This document shows positions 10,094 through 20,814 of a stretch of DNA of 64,000 nucleotides, piece by piece (position 1 is the first letter of the stretch; each line of letters starts with the position of its first letter). The translations under genes were made by a program, and so were the position numbers. This DNA is from Anastatus disparis (lineage: Eukaryota > Arthropoda > Insecta > Hymenoptera > Eupelmidae): positions 3,782,001-3,846,000 of the forward strand of contig JAFFSR010000218.1 in the NCBI GenBank assembly GCA_017163975.1, read 5' to 3'. The notes beneath the pieces are model-generated. The model was not told the origin of the DNA. It did no database searches and saw only the letters and a program-made list of their open reading frames with translations.

Positions 10094-11776
10094 ATGTTTG
10101 TTGATCAAAACGGCCGAAAATCTTTCTCCAAGAGGATAAAAGATGCAATCAGAAAAAATGATAAACAAACCCTTTGTCAATTAATAGCCGGTGTTAATCT
10201 TAACGAGGTGAAGGATCATCATGGAAATACTCTTTTACATTTGTCTATTAAAATGAGACGAGATGAAATGATAAAATTTTTCATTAAAAAAGGCTGTGAT
10301 GTAAATGCCCGCGATAAAAAAGGTATGACACCCTTATTATACGCGGTTACATTATATTACTATCCAGCAATCGAGATATTGTTAAAAGCGAAAGCTAATA
10401 TTGCACTCTCTGACAATAATGGAAAAAATGTTTTAAAATTTATATTAACAAGTGACGAGAGAAATAGATTTAACCTTATTGGCATATTTGCAAATCATTT
10501 AAAAAAATGTGAACTGGACACCAAAGAATTGGCTATGTTAATGCAGGAAGCAAATTGGCCAATACATTTCGCCATATACATAGAAAATTCGGAACTAATA
10601 AAACTAATGCTGGAAGCTGGCTGTGATGTCGATTCCCGGGATGAAGGCAAGGGTTATCACACAGCACTTCATAAAGCTGCCTTAAATAATGATATTGAAA
10701 GTATTAAAGTATTGTTACAACATGGAGCTGATACGGATATAATCCATTATCTAGACGCATTCTCGCCATTATCCATTGCATTTGCGAGTTCTAAAGTTCT
10801 AGAAACATTTCTAGATCATAGAGATTCTTTACTGGAAAGATTTAACTGCGATGGAAAGATGGAATCGTTTAAAACTTTTTCATATGTTTGTTACGAAGTC
10901 ATAGAATTATTGTTACTAAAATACAAAATCAACTTGACAACTAAAGATAAACGCGGAAATACATTTTTACACTGTGTGGTTTTGAATGATGATCAAAATA
11001 TTGTTAATCTACTTTCGAAAATAAATTTCGATGTAAATATAAGAGATGATCGTGGAAATACACTTTTGCATGCTGTTATTGACCGTAATTATCCGAGTTG
11101 TATGAAAATGTTAATTGATAAAGGCGCAGATGTAAACGCAAAAAATAATAATGGCGATACACCATTGATTGTTGCGATAAGCTGTTTGGCAGAGATACAA
11201 GAATTGGAAATACTCATTAAGAATGGTGTAATTTTAGATGAGGAAATGCAAAATCGTATATTAACAATGGTCAGAGAGAAAAATATCGAGGCTTCAATTA
11301 TAAATCCTGTACTGAAACGTATGGCTATTTTAAATCTTGAAGGTAAAGAAATTTCAAAGAGGAACCTTACTTTAATTAAGAACACGTCACGCAATGACCT
11401 ATGGGATGATTTCTCAATGTTTTTGAAAGAACTTCGTCTAATGAAAGTTCAGATAATAACCGAACATAGTAATATTTCAGTTTTTGATATACTATCTGTT
11501 TCAGAGCAAAAACTTTTGAATTATGCCAGAAATGAAAATATTGTCGAGCAGTTAGCTAAAATTGACTTCCAGTCTTTATATCCATGTTTAGGTAGCGAAA
11601 CGAACAAGCGATTTGAATTTGCAATTATCAAACAAAATTTAATTCAAGATGCCATTGATACGCTTAGCGAAAACATCGAACAATTGAAATGTAATTTAAA
11701 AGTATTAGAAAATATTGTTCAATATTTAAGTTTTAATGATTTAAAGCGTTTACGGAAAAGCTTCTTATCAGTTTAA
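10094..11776 (+). CDS. ANK2: ankyrin-repeat protein with F-box-like C terminus
   Basis: This 560-residue single-exon paralogue has the same layout as ANK1. Clear ankyrin repeats start at about residues 43, 76, 155, 188, 286, 319 and 354. The tail (residues 537-553) reads KVLENIVQYLSFNDLKR. Residue 154 is Asn where most paralogues have Lys before the invariant WPIHYA-type repeat. The gene is a clear mosaic. Nucleotides 11,053-11,272 (residues about 321-393) are identical to ANK10, and 11,270-11,408 (residues about 393-438) are identical to ANK4. Its start region and the 50 bp before it closely match ANK11. AATAAA lies 140 nt after the stop. Function is inferred from the architecture only: a target-binding adaptor for a SKP1/cullin-type ligase. 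Confidence 0.9.
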   Translation: MFVDQNGRKSFSKRIKDAIRKNDKQTLCQLIAGVNLNEVKDHHGNTLLHLSIKMRRDEMIKFFIKKGCDVNARDKKGMTPLLYAVTLYYYPAIEILLKAKANIALSDNNGKNVLKFILTSDERNRFNLIGIFANHLKKCELDTKELAMLMQEANWPIHFAIYIENSELIKLMLEAGCDVDSRDEGKGYHTALHKAALNNDIESIKVLLQHGADTDIIHYLDAFSPLSIAFASSKVLETFLDHRDSLLERFNCDGKMESFKTFSYVCYEVIELLLLKYKINLTTKDKRGNTFLHCVVLNDDQNIVNLLSKINFDVNIRDDRGNTLLHAVIDRNYPSCMKMLIDKGADVNAKNNNGDTPLIVAISCLAEIQELEILIKNGVILDEEMQNRILTMVREKNIEASIINPVLKRMAILNLEGKEISKRNLTLIKNTSRNDLWDDFSMFLKELRLMKVQIITEHSNISVFDILSVSEQKLLNYARNENIVEQLAKIDFQSLYPCLGSETNKRFEFAIIKQNLIQDAIDTLSENIEQLKCNLKVLENIVQYLSFNDLKRLRKSFLSV

Positions 11777-11915
11777 GATAAGGTCATTGTTTTCTTGTTT
11801 TATGTTAAAAAGCTCTTTCTTGTTTTTGATTTGACTCAAAATTAAAATAATTAAAAGTTTTCGTTTATTGATATTGTTAGAATTAATTATTAATTGTAAA
11901 AATATGTACATAGTA

Positions 11916-11921
11916 AATAAA
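11916..11921 (+). terminator. Poly(A) signal of ANK2
   Basis: AATAAA lies within the tail motif AAATAAAAAGTTTCATAAAA, which recurs after ANK5 and ANK10. Confidence 0.5.
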
Positions 11922-13329
11922 AAGTTTCATAAAAAAGAATAAGTTTTTGATTATTTATTTATTTTTATGATATAAATATAAAGTAATATTATATTTAAGA
12001 TAAATTTTTTATTCTTGCATGTTTTGGCTTAGATTATGTTATTTTAATTTGTTTTATCATGTAATTTAATTATAAGCGTTGGAATATTAGAATAAAATTT
12101 AAAAAAAAATATCATTATTAATTTTATTAAAGTTGGGATTCAATAATCAAAAACGAATAAAAATAAGCATTTTAATTGAGATTTTATATGATTTCATAAA
12201 ATTATGTAAAATTAAATGAGCTACATTGTAATAAATTGAAGTAATTTTTAAAACATTATATTTCAACTTTTAACCGCCAAACTATTGAGCTCTATAATCA
12301 TATTTATGTTCATATGTATATGTAAGAAAAGGAACTCCCAATCACAACAAAATTTGTGAATATGGGATAGAAAAAATGTATTGTTTAAATATTAACAACT
12401 CCATGTTCATTAATTTGAGAATCCTTTCCTTTCAAATACAATAAATAGTTGTACTTTAGTTGACATCAACTCCCTCTTTTTTCATAACCTACGCTGTCAA
12501 ATTGATCATTTAAACAAAGCAAGATTTGAATTTTTCTTAACAAAAATTAAATAAAATTCGATAATGTTAAAGATTGTTTAATTATTTGCTATACTTTTAA
12601 AAACATAATTTCAACTGTTTTTCATAAAATTTTGTTTAACTCCTATGCCACTATGAAATTTCTTTCAATGTTCCATCTATTCAATTGAATATTAAAAAAA
12701 AACTTTTATACGTGTGTTAACTAAAGTATCACAAAATCAAATATTTATCTTTTTATTTATAAAGTTATAAACAATCCGAATACAGAAATTGATTTTTCTT
12801 ATGAAAATATAGCTAATATATTAATAATAAGTACACAGCCAATCAAATAATTAATCAAAACAATTTATTAATACGGAAGATACATGGCATTTTATTATTA
12901 TTAAAATTTGTATGTCTTTTTTAGTTAAATCTAGCATACAACCTCGGAAAAACCTAACTTAAAGCTTCAAAACATTGGATTTGAAAGAAAAATTAGCATC
13001 TTAATATTTTAAGCTTGTTAATTAATTTGCAAAAACGGTTAATACTGCTTTTGTAACAGAATTAAGATTTATAATTTATCAAAAACGCCGTATACTATAC
13101 CTACAATTTGAGTTTTTCATTTTACTTTATTCAAAAAGGCAAACATTTCCTAGTCATAAATTTCGATTAGCTTGAAGTTAGGGTTAGGAATATTATAAAA
13201 ATATAAAGCTTTATAGAGTACTCATAGTTTTATGCTAATACTGATGTTGGCTGTCCAACATACCAAATTCAAATTTTTTTCAATATTAAAATCTTTATTT
13301 TTATAAAAACCAATAAAAATATCAAGAGT
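11922..13329. other. ANK2-ANK3 spacer
   Basis: AT-rich spacer without a supported gene. From roughly 13,260 the sequence becomes alignable by eye with the region upstream of the P450 gene at 61.9-62.1 kb. Confidence 0.5.
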
Positions 13330-13471
13330 TTCATAGATCAGTTTTTTTCCAATTTTCCATGGTAGCAAAGTTCAGCATCGCGTTACATAATTTATTTGAA
13401 CATTTTTCGCAGCTTTACTAAGTACTCATCTTCAAGATCTCTTAAAAAGTCTTTATATTATCATAAAACAA

Positions 13472-13593
13472 ATGAAAAGTATTAGCATTTTGTTTGTTAT
13501 TCATTATTTTTTGAATATTAACCCAAAAAATATCAGGATTTTAGACATATCCTATTTTCGAAAACTTATTATTTATTTATACATGTACTCCTG
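13472..13593 (+). pseudogene. Decayed copy of cytochrome P450 exon 1
   Basis: This segment and its upstream flank (from about 13,330) align with exon 1 and the upstream flank of the P450 at 62,144. Shared landmarks are ACTCATCTTCAAGAT upstream, the ATG (13,472), TTTGTTTGTTA, the codons for K-I-x-G...YPI...LL...TP, and the exon-intron border. It is dead. About 55 bp of the basic linker region are missing, the frame shifts, a TAG (13,542-13,544) falls in the hinge, and the donor GT is AC (13,594-13,595). Intron-like sequence ACAATTTTACATT continues past the border. Exon 2 is not found nearby. It probably arrived with a duplication that included the right border of the array. Confidence 0.75.
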
Positions 13594-13619
13594 ACAATTT
13601 TACATTATTAAAAGATTTG

Positions 13620-14291
13620 TCTTTTTTGTAATGTTACAAATTTTTTATCATAGTACTAACTATATATTTATTCATAAAAATAAATTCAATAATACTAACT
13701 AAACTATATATAAGAAACCTTTCTGATAGATCTTTAAAATTAAAATAAACAAAAAAGCGACGTTGCCAAATCTAAAAGGCTGTCATACTTTAGGCAACAG
13801 TAAATCTTTACTGATTTTTACTTATTTCAATATAGAGCTAGTAACCGTTTAGGACTCACTAGGTTCGTTTTAATTCGTATTTTTTACAACTTTTTATATG
13901 AGAAATTTAAAATTACCAAATAAACTGAAGGATTAATTAAAAATATCTATTGTATACATCTTGTAGTGGAGTTCTAAATTGTCCTATATTTATTAAATTG
14001 TAAAAATTTTAAAAATCAAAACAATTATTATTGACATAATGTTCTACAAAAATTGATTATATTTATAATTTGTGTTTTAAGTTTATTACATTTGGTATAG
14101 TATAAAATGAAAAAAAACTTTAGTTTACAAAAAATATTTATATATAAAGTTATTTGATTTCATAAAAGAAAATAGAAATATTTTATTATTATTTAACAAA
14201 AAATGCATTTTACAGCTGAGAAGTAAATTGTTTAATTAATAAAAAAAATATTATTCACAATAAAAATAAATTATGTCTAAATGAACTTTTT
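13620..14291. other. Spacer upstream of the ANK3 leader
   Basis: Contains the array spacer block (TTTAGGACTCA...TTTTACAACTTTTTA; TTGTAGTGGAGTTCTAAATTG). Copies near 2.4, 32.9, 36.5 and 46.8 kb share it. No gene is seen. Confidence 0.5.
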
Positions 14292-14620
14292 AATTTTCGC
14301 GCTCTAATCTTTGTATGTTGGCATTCGGCAACAGGATGCCTCGTTGCGGTACTATCGTTCTTTGCCATTCCTCTTGTAATCCATCGACCAACACGTTCTA
14401 ACATTCTACTTCGAGAAAGTAATCAGCTGTTCGATTTTGAAGTCGTTAACGCATACATCATATATAATTCAGCAAAGGTGAGTTTAATTAATTCTATTTA
14501 TGAAACCCAATATTGAAGATGAAAACCAGAATCGTAGAATCTACAACACTATCTTTTTTTTATAGTTACTACGAATAGGCATGAGCGAAGAAATTTTTGT
14601 TATCCACGCGTTAGCTTGAA
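14292..14620 (+). promoter_or_regulatory. Leader module of ANK3
   Basis: An intact copy: TTTCGCGCTC-like start, TATGTTGGCATTCGGCAAC, donor AGCAAAG/GTGAGT at 14,477/14,478, intron 14,478-14,565 (88 bp), acceptor TTTTATAG. It is followed by an open uORF. This is one of the least disturbed copies and a useful reference for the module. Confidence 0.65.
14581..14619 (+). CDS. Leader uORF of ANK3 (12 codons)
   Basis: Encodes MSEEIFVIHALA and then TGA. It lies directly after the spliced leader intron, about 1.0 kb before the main ATG. Its status as a translated peptide is unproven. Confidence 0.3.
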   Translation: MSEEIFVIHALA

Positions 14621-15059
14621 GTCTTTTTCTTCGTGGCTGACTGTTACTGCGATCATAACAAAAACTGATTAATGTTCTGAAAATTCGAAGTCGCGTGTAT
14701 TGAACAATTTATTCATCATTATACTTTGATCATGGATTGAATTTAAAAAAATTAGAAGCGTAAATAAAAATATTTAAAAAAAGTTAATTTCGCCTTGAAA
14801 AGAAATAATCGTAGAGTTGCAAGTAGTTCTAAAAAAATGAAACGTACTTGTATCTAAATTAACAACCGAAAAGAGAGGTTACTTACACAAAAACTTTATT
14901 GATGTAATATTTTTCGGACGTCATTCAGAATATATTTTGCATTTTTTAATATGATTCTTCTGTAAGTTTTGTTTTTCCTGACTTGAGGACATAAAAACAA
15001 TTTGATTGCAAAAAAAAAGTGAGATTTTACGTATTCGTAATTTGTTTCTCAGATTTCAA

Positions 15060-15100
15060 GGTTAGTAGACGATAAAGGCGACAGTGCTACCCTATAGTAT
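15060..15100 (+). promoter_or_regulatory. Conserved leader block
   Basis: Counterpart of the block at 4,310: GGTTAGTAGACGATAAAGGC, then GACAGTG. Function unknown. Confidence 0.35.
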
Positions 15101-15527
15101 ATCTTATACAATATTTCATGAAACTAAATACTTGTTATCTTGCAATATAAAAACGATTTTTATATATTTAGTAAAAAAATCGATGAATCCCAATTTAACT
15201 ATTAATAAAACGGAAAAATTATTAAACAATTAGATGTGATTCGTTGATGCTCAAACTCTTATCTTGAAATTATTAAAAAATGTATTTTCTTTTCTATTTG
15301 GATTATTTTTTAATTAAAAATAATTGTAATATAATTACTTAGTTAAAAACTATTTCAATGTCTATGTAGTTTACTTTTATCTTTTGTTTTATTTAGTGTT
15401 TTTAGAATAATTTTATACTATTTTCATTATTGAAATACAATTTTTATCTATTAAACCGTGTCCAAGAAAAATTTTGTAACAAGATCATTCGTGCGTCGAA
15501 ACCGCAAGGCATGATCAATAATATAAT

Positions 15528-15534
15528 TATAAAG
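15528..15534 (+). promoter_or_regulatory. Proximal TATAAAG box of ANK3
   Basis: TATAAAGCCACTAATAATTG lies 99 bp before the ATG, almost identical to ANK1. Confidence 0.4.
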
Positions 15535-15632
15535 CCACTAATAATTGTATATGCGAAAAAGCAATTATTACTGTAAAATTTTCAAATTAAATACAAGAAA
15601 TTCAGTAAATATTTTACGCGTAAACTGAGAAA

Positions 15633-17327
15633 ATGTTTGCCAATACCGCCGGCCGAAAAGTTTTCACCTTCACGATAGAACGTGCAATCATGAGGAATGA
15701 TGAACAAACACTTTGTAAATTAATAGAAGGAGTTAACCTTGAAGAGGCTAAAGATCATAAGGGCACCACCCTTTTACATATGTCAGTTCGAATGAGAGTT
15801 TATCGAATGATACAATTTTTCATTGAAAATGGCTGCGATGTAAACGCCCGCGATCAAACGGGTACAACACCCTTATTAGAGGCGGTTAAATTGTGTGACT
15901 TTTCAGCAATTAATATGTTGTTAAAAGCGAAAGCTAACGTTGCACTTTCTGACGATAAAGGAACAAATGTTTTAAAATGTATATCAACAAGTAACAAGAA
16001 ATATAGAAAAGAGCTTATTGCATTATTTGCAGATCATTTTAAAAAATGTGAACTTGACACCGCAGAATTAGCTCTTTTAATGCAGGAAGCAAAATGGCCA
16101 ATACATTACGCCATCTACATAGGAAATTTGGAACTAATAAAACTAATGTTGGAGGCTGGCTGTGATGTCAATTCCTGCGATGAAGACGAGGGTTATGACA
16201 CAGCACTTCATGAAGCCGTCTTAAACAATGATATTGAAAGTATTAAAGTTTTGTTACAACATGGAGCTGATACGGATAAAAAAAATAGAGGTAATAAATC
16301 GCCATTTTCCATTGCACTTCATCGTTCCAAAGTTCTAAAAACGTTTCTGGATCACAGAGATTCTTTACTGGAAAGATTTAACTCCGATGGAAAGATGGAA
16401 TCCTTTGAAGATTTTTCGTCTGTTTGTTATGAAGTCATAGAATTATTATTAGTAAAATACAAAATCAATTTAACAACTAAAGATAAACGCGGAAATACAT
16501 TTTTACACTATGTGGTTTTGAATCTTAGACGAGGTATTGTGGATCTACTTTCAAAAACAAATTTCGATGTTAATATAAGAAATAATCATGGAGATACACT
16601 TTTGCATGCTATTATTGGCCATAATTATCCGAGTTGTGTGGAAATGTTAATTGATAAAGGTGCAAATGTTAACGCTCAAAATAATAATGGCGCTACGCCG
16701 TTAATCATTGGGATAAACAAAACTGTACAGACAAAACAATGGGAAATACTCATTGAAAATGGGGCAATTTTGGATGAAAAAATGCAAAATTGTATATTAA
16801 CAGAGGCCTTAGAGAATGAAATCGAAGATGCAATAGTAGCTTTTGTTAAGACAAGATACATTATAAAACGTATGGCAATTTTAAATCTTCAAGGTTACGA
16901 GATTTCTGAAAGGAATCTCAGTTTAATTAAAAGGTCACGAAATATTGAACTATGGGACAAATTTCCAATGTATTTGACAGAACTGCATGCAATGAAATCA
17001 AAATTAATAACCGTGCATAGTAATATTTCGACATTCGATATACTTTCTGCTTCAGAACAAAAACTTCTGATTTATGCACAAAATGAAAAAATTGTGGAGG
17101 AATTCGCTAAAATTAACTTCCAGTCTTTATATCCATTTTTTGGTAGAGAAACGAAAAAGCGATTTGATTTGGCAATTATCAAACAAAATTTAATTCAAGA
17201 TGCCATAGATACACTTAGCGAAAACATCGAACATTTGAAATGTAATTCACAAGTTATCGAAACCATTGTCAAATATTTAAGTTTATACGATTTAAAGTGT
17301 TTAAAAAGAAGTTCTACGTCAGTTTAG
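15633..17327 (+). CDS. ANK3: ankyrin-repeat protein with F-box-like C terminus
   Basis: This 564-residue single-exon paralogue is the close sister of ANK1. Residues 27-88 differ by only about two changes, and upstream and downstream flanks also align, so this pair comes from a recent segmental duplication rather than local conversion alone. Ankyrin motifs include TTLLHMSV, TPLLEAV, WPIHYAIY, TALHEAV, NTFLHYVV, DTLLHAI and ATPLIIGI. It lacks the LPVVNPW stretch of ANK1, so the two C-terminal halves have separate histories. A short addition before the RMAILN motif (VAFVKTRYI, about residues 404-412) is unique to this copy. The tail is VIETIVKYLSLYDLKCL. No signal peptide or membrane helix is seen. 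Confidence 0.9.
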   Translation: MFANTAGRKVFTFTIERAIMRNDEQTLCKLIEGVNLEEAKDHKGTTLLHMSVRMRVYRMIQFFIENGCDVNARDQTGTTPLLEAVKLCDFSAINMLLKAKANVALSDDKGTNVLKCISTSNKKYRKELIALFADHFKKCELDTAELALLMQEAKWPIHYAIYIGNLELIKLMLEAGCDVNSCDEDEGYDTALHEAVLNNDIESIKVLLQHGADTDKKNRGNKSPFSIALHRSKVLKTFLDHRDSLLERFNSDGKMESFEDFSSVCYEVIELLLVKYKINLTTKDKRGNTFLHYVVLNLRRGIVDLLSKTNFDVNIRNNHGDTLLHAIIGHNYPSCVEMLIDKGANVNAQNNNGATPLIIGINKTVQTKQWEILIENGAILDEKMQNCILTEALENEIEDAIVAFVKTRYIIKRMAILNLQGYEISERNLSLIKRSRNIELWDKFPMYLTELHAMKSKLITVHSNISTFDILSASEQKLLIYAQNEKIVEEFAKINFQSLYPFFGRETKKRFDLAIIKQNLIQDAIDTLSENIEHLKCNSQVIETIVKYLSLYDLKCLKRSSTSV

Positions 17328-17528
17328 GCTAAAGTCGCTTTTTATTTCATGTTGAAAAGCTTTTCCTAGTTTTTTACTTCATACAAAATTAGATGTAATG
17401 TAAATTTAAATAGGAATAATTTTGTCGTCGTTTATTGATATTGTTCGAATTATTTAAGTTTATAAGAATACCTCATATCGAATATAAAGCTTTATAAATA
17501 GAATAAGTTTTTAATCTATGTATATTTT

Positions 17529-17534
17529 AATAAA
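17529..17534 (+). terminator. Poly(A) signal of ANK3
   Basis: AATAAA about 200 nt after the stop, at the same place as in ANK1. Confidence 0.4.
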
Positions 17535-17972
17535 ATAAATATTAAATAATTATATTTACAATAAATTATTAATATTTGCATGTCTTGTTTTTGATTTTGT
17601 TACTCTTGTTTATTTCTTTTCTTTTTTTTTTAAATGCACTAACTTAAATTCTAATCAAACATACAATCTGTAATTTAACTGTAAGCATCACCTGAATAAA
17701 TTTCTTTCGAATTTGCAAGCATCACCGAGTCACACTTATTTTTGATCGAGCTCACTTTCATAAACTGGAAAAAAAAAAGCAATACCTATATACATTTTGC
17801 TAAGCAAACTCAAGTAAAAAATTTAAAAGAAATTATTTAGTCATTTTAAATAGCTTAATCATAATTTTGTTTTAATCAAATCAAAATTATGACACTATTA
17901 TACGTAAACTTCTGATAATTATTATGAAATTTTAAATTGAAATTTAAAAACGCTGCCAAGTGCTTTGGCGGA

Positions 17973-19975
17973 ATGCTTTCTCATAGAGCTCTTTGAGTTT
18001 CATTATTTTTTTATATTTATTTAAATGTGATTTTAATATAAAAAAATTGTCCATCATTAATATTTATTCATTTTGTACTTTATAAATTTTGAATATATAT
18101 GCTAGTTGATTGCCTTTTCAACATTTTGTTTGGGTTAAATGTTAGCTTTTAAAGTGTTTAATTTTGTTGACTTTAGCTAGCCTTATACATAGGTTCGAAT
18201 TTATTATTTTGGTTATCTTGTGGATATCTTTTTATCACGACTAAGCTTGGTAAATCCAAGTAGTCAATTTTAGTAACGGTAATTAAATTCAGTAGTACTA
18301 TTATAAATTTTCAAGAGTAACTCAGAAAACAAAAGAAGTGATCAAAAAGCTACGCTAATAAAATTATTTATTTAAAACTTGGTTTATAAAGACAGTAGCA
18401 AATAACTTGTATACAAATTTTAGAGTAATTCTATCAAGTACTTTACGTAAAATGGGAAAAATACTGAAATATGAAAATTTTTTAAGAAAATTTTTAAAAT
18501 TTTCTAAAAAGAAAACTACGCTAAAAAGATCGGTTTATAAAAGTTATCCTTCTTTTGGCAGATGCAAATTATTCCCATGGAAATCTCAAAGCAAACTCAT
18601 CAATTAACTTACGTAAAATACAAAAAAAAAAATTAAAAATCGAAAATTTTTTCAAATTCTTAAAATGGCTCTATAATAAAAAAAATACACTATGAATACA
18701 AATTTTCTATAGCTTCCCGCCTAGTTATACAAAAACATAGATGGTATACAAAATTTGAAGCAAATCCATAGAGTAATTTTCGAGATCTAACTGGTTAAAT
18801 AAATAACATTTTCTTTTCAAAATTTCTTTTTAAAAATTTTAAAAATGCTCTAAAATTAAAACTACGCTATGAAAATCAATTTTTGAAAATTTCCCTTCTT
18901 TTGGCAGTCGCAAATAATTTCCCTGTAATTTTTAGAACAAATCTATCGAGTACTTTACGAAGAATAAAAAAAATAAGAAAAGAAGAATCAAAATTTTTTT
19001 TAAATCTTTAAAATTCTCTAAAATTGTAACCACTCTAAGAAAATTAGTTTCCAAAAGCTAATTTTTTTCAGACAATAGCGAATTAATTGTATGAAAATTT
19101 TGGAGAAAATTTATAGTATGGTTAACGCAAAAAAGAAAATAAATGAAAAATAAAAATTTTTTTGAAAATTTTCAAAGTGTTCTAAAATTAAAACTGCGCT
19201 GAGAAAATTAGTATTCCAAAGCTTGTTTTCTTCAGATAGTAGCGAATTAATTGCATACAAATTTTGGAGCAAATCAATCGAATGGTTTTCGTAAAATAAA
19301 AAAAATTAAAAATAAAAATTTTTAAAAAATTTTAAAAATGCTCTAAAATTAAAAGTGCGCTAAGAAAATTAGTTTACAAAATTTTTAATAATTTTGGCAG
19401 TCGAAATAAAGTTCCATACAAATTTTCGAACAAATTCTTCGAGTAGTTTACGTAAAATACAAAAAAAATGAAAAATCGAAATTTTTTAAAGATTCTTAAA
19501 ATGATTCTAAAAAAAAAACTGTGCTAAGAAAACCAATTCCCAATAGCTTCCGCACCAGTTCATCAAAAAATTGAATTGTATGGAAAATTTGAAGTAAATC
19601 CATCGAGTAGTTTTTAAGATTTTATTGGCTTAATAAATAGAAACATTTTTTTCAAAAATTTCAAAATGCTCTAAAATTAAAACTGAGCTAAGAAAATCAG
19701 TTTTTAAAAATTTATTTTATCCGGGCAATCAGAAATAAATTCCATGCAAATTTTGAAGCAAATTCATCGAGTAGTAAACAAAAAAAAACCAAAAAACGAA
19801 AAATCAAATTTTTTTTTTATTATTTAAAAAAACTTTAAAATGAAAACTACGGAGGAAGAACCAAATTATCAATAGCTTCCCAGCAAGTTAATCACAAAAC
19901 TAAATTCCATGCAAAATTAGAAGCAAATCCATCGAGTAGTTCTCGAGATACAGCTTACTAACTGAATTCATACAT

Positions 19976-20014
<39 letters not shown>

Positions 20015-20132
20015 TACAGACATTTTCTGGAAACCACTTTTTTCGACTCACTGAGTTCAAATATGTACAAATTAATGAAAAAATAGAAAAAAATTTTTTT
20101 TACCGATACAATGCTTTCTCTATGAGAAAGCA
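17973..20132. mobile_element. 2.2-kb insertion built of degenerate tandem repeats
   Basis: Relative to the ANK1 flank, about 2.2 kb is inserted here. The ends are ATGCTTTCTCATAGAG (left) and CTCTATGAGAAAGCA (right), which are inverted. Inside, a unit of roughly 150 bp repeats many times in decayed form. Recurrent phrases are CAAATTTTGGAGCAAATC, ATCGAGTAGTTTACGTAAAA, ATGCTCTAAAATTAAAACT and GCGCTAAGAAAATTAGTTT. A CA microsatellite lies near the right end. No protein-coding gene is seen. It is best read as a non-autonomous element with an internal satellite; a plain satellite array is the alternative. Confidence 0.6.
19975..20010. repeat. (CA)n microsatellite
   Basis: A run of about 17 CA units sits inside the 2.2-kb repeat element. 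Confidence 0.9.
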
Positions 20133-20539
20133 AAAAATTTATATTTTGAAAATTGATGCGATCAAACCGAGAATTTAAATTCTTTAATATTTATGAAAAT
20201 GTATTAATTATTGCTATTAGAATGAGAAATAATGATTGATGTTTTTAACATCAAATAAATATAAATAAATTTGAAAAACCCTATTACTTTAGTGTACCAA
20301 GTAAAATCTACTCGGGTATAAAGCAGAAGATTCTAATTATTTTTTCAGCAAAGGTATTTCTTTTTGCAAAAGATTAAATTATTATTAATTCAGTTCAAAT
20401 TAAGATTTAATAAATAAACATTTTATTTGACGTTTTATATAATTTAATTAAATCACGTAGGGTGAACATGAGCTAAGTCATAATAAGTTAAAACAATAAG
20501 AATTTTCATTATATTAACAAGTTTTTATTATTTAACGTA
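20133..20539. other. Spacer after the repeat insertion
   Basis: The ANK1-type downstream flank resumes here (TTGATGCGATCAAA...; compare 7,200 onward). No gene is seen. Confidence 0.5.
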
Positions 20540-20814
20540 CACGGAGAAAAAATATTTGTAAAAATTAAAAAAATATTTGTAAAAATTACCATACTTTATC
20601 GTAACACAACCACAGACTGTCATATAGTGAAAAAATTATCATCCTTTATAACAAAATTTACTAGAAATATTGTAAAAATTCCTATACAACTTATGAATTT
20701 TTACAATATTTCTAGTAAATTTTATTATAAAGGATGGTAATTTTTTCACTAAATGACAGTCTGTGGTAGCGTTACGAAAAAGTATGGTAATTTGTATCCT
20801 ACTTTTTTCTCAAT
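20540..20814. mobile_element. Palindromic MITE, about 275 bp
   Basis: The arms pair around a centre near 20,680: GAAATATTGTAAAAATTC and its complement, and CACAGACTGTCATATAGTGA against TCACTAAATGACAGTCTGTG. The left end reads CACGGAGAAAAAA, similar to the start of the leader insertions at 41,764 and 47,139. The flanks match the uninterrupted sequence near 7,520-7,560. Confidence 0.75.

Noticed and set aside
11089..11394. Minus-strand ORF inside ANK2 (and matching ones inside ANK3, ANK4, ANK5, ANK7, ANK9 and ANK11)
   Set aside because: They recur at the same place in several paralogues only because they are antisense shadows of conserved ankyrin codons.
18407..18607. 66-codon ORF
   Set aside because: Falls inside the degenerate tandem-repeat insertion; no family resemblance.
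17973..20132. CRISPR array or helitron
   Set aside because: Repeat units are about 150 bp and strongly diverged, without regular spacers; no helicase or typical helitron ends seen.
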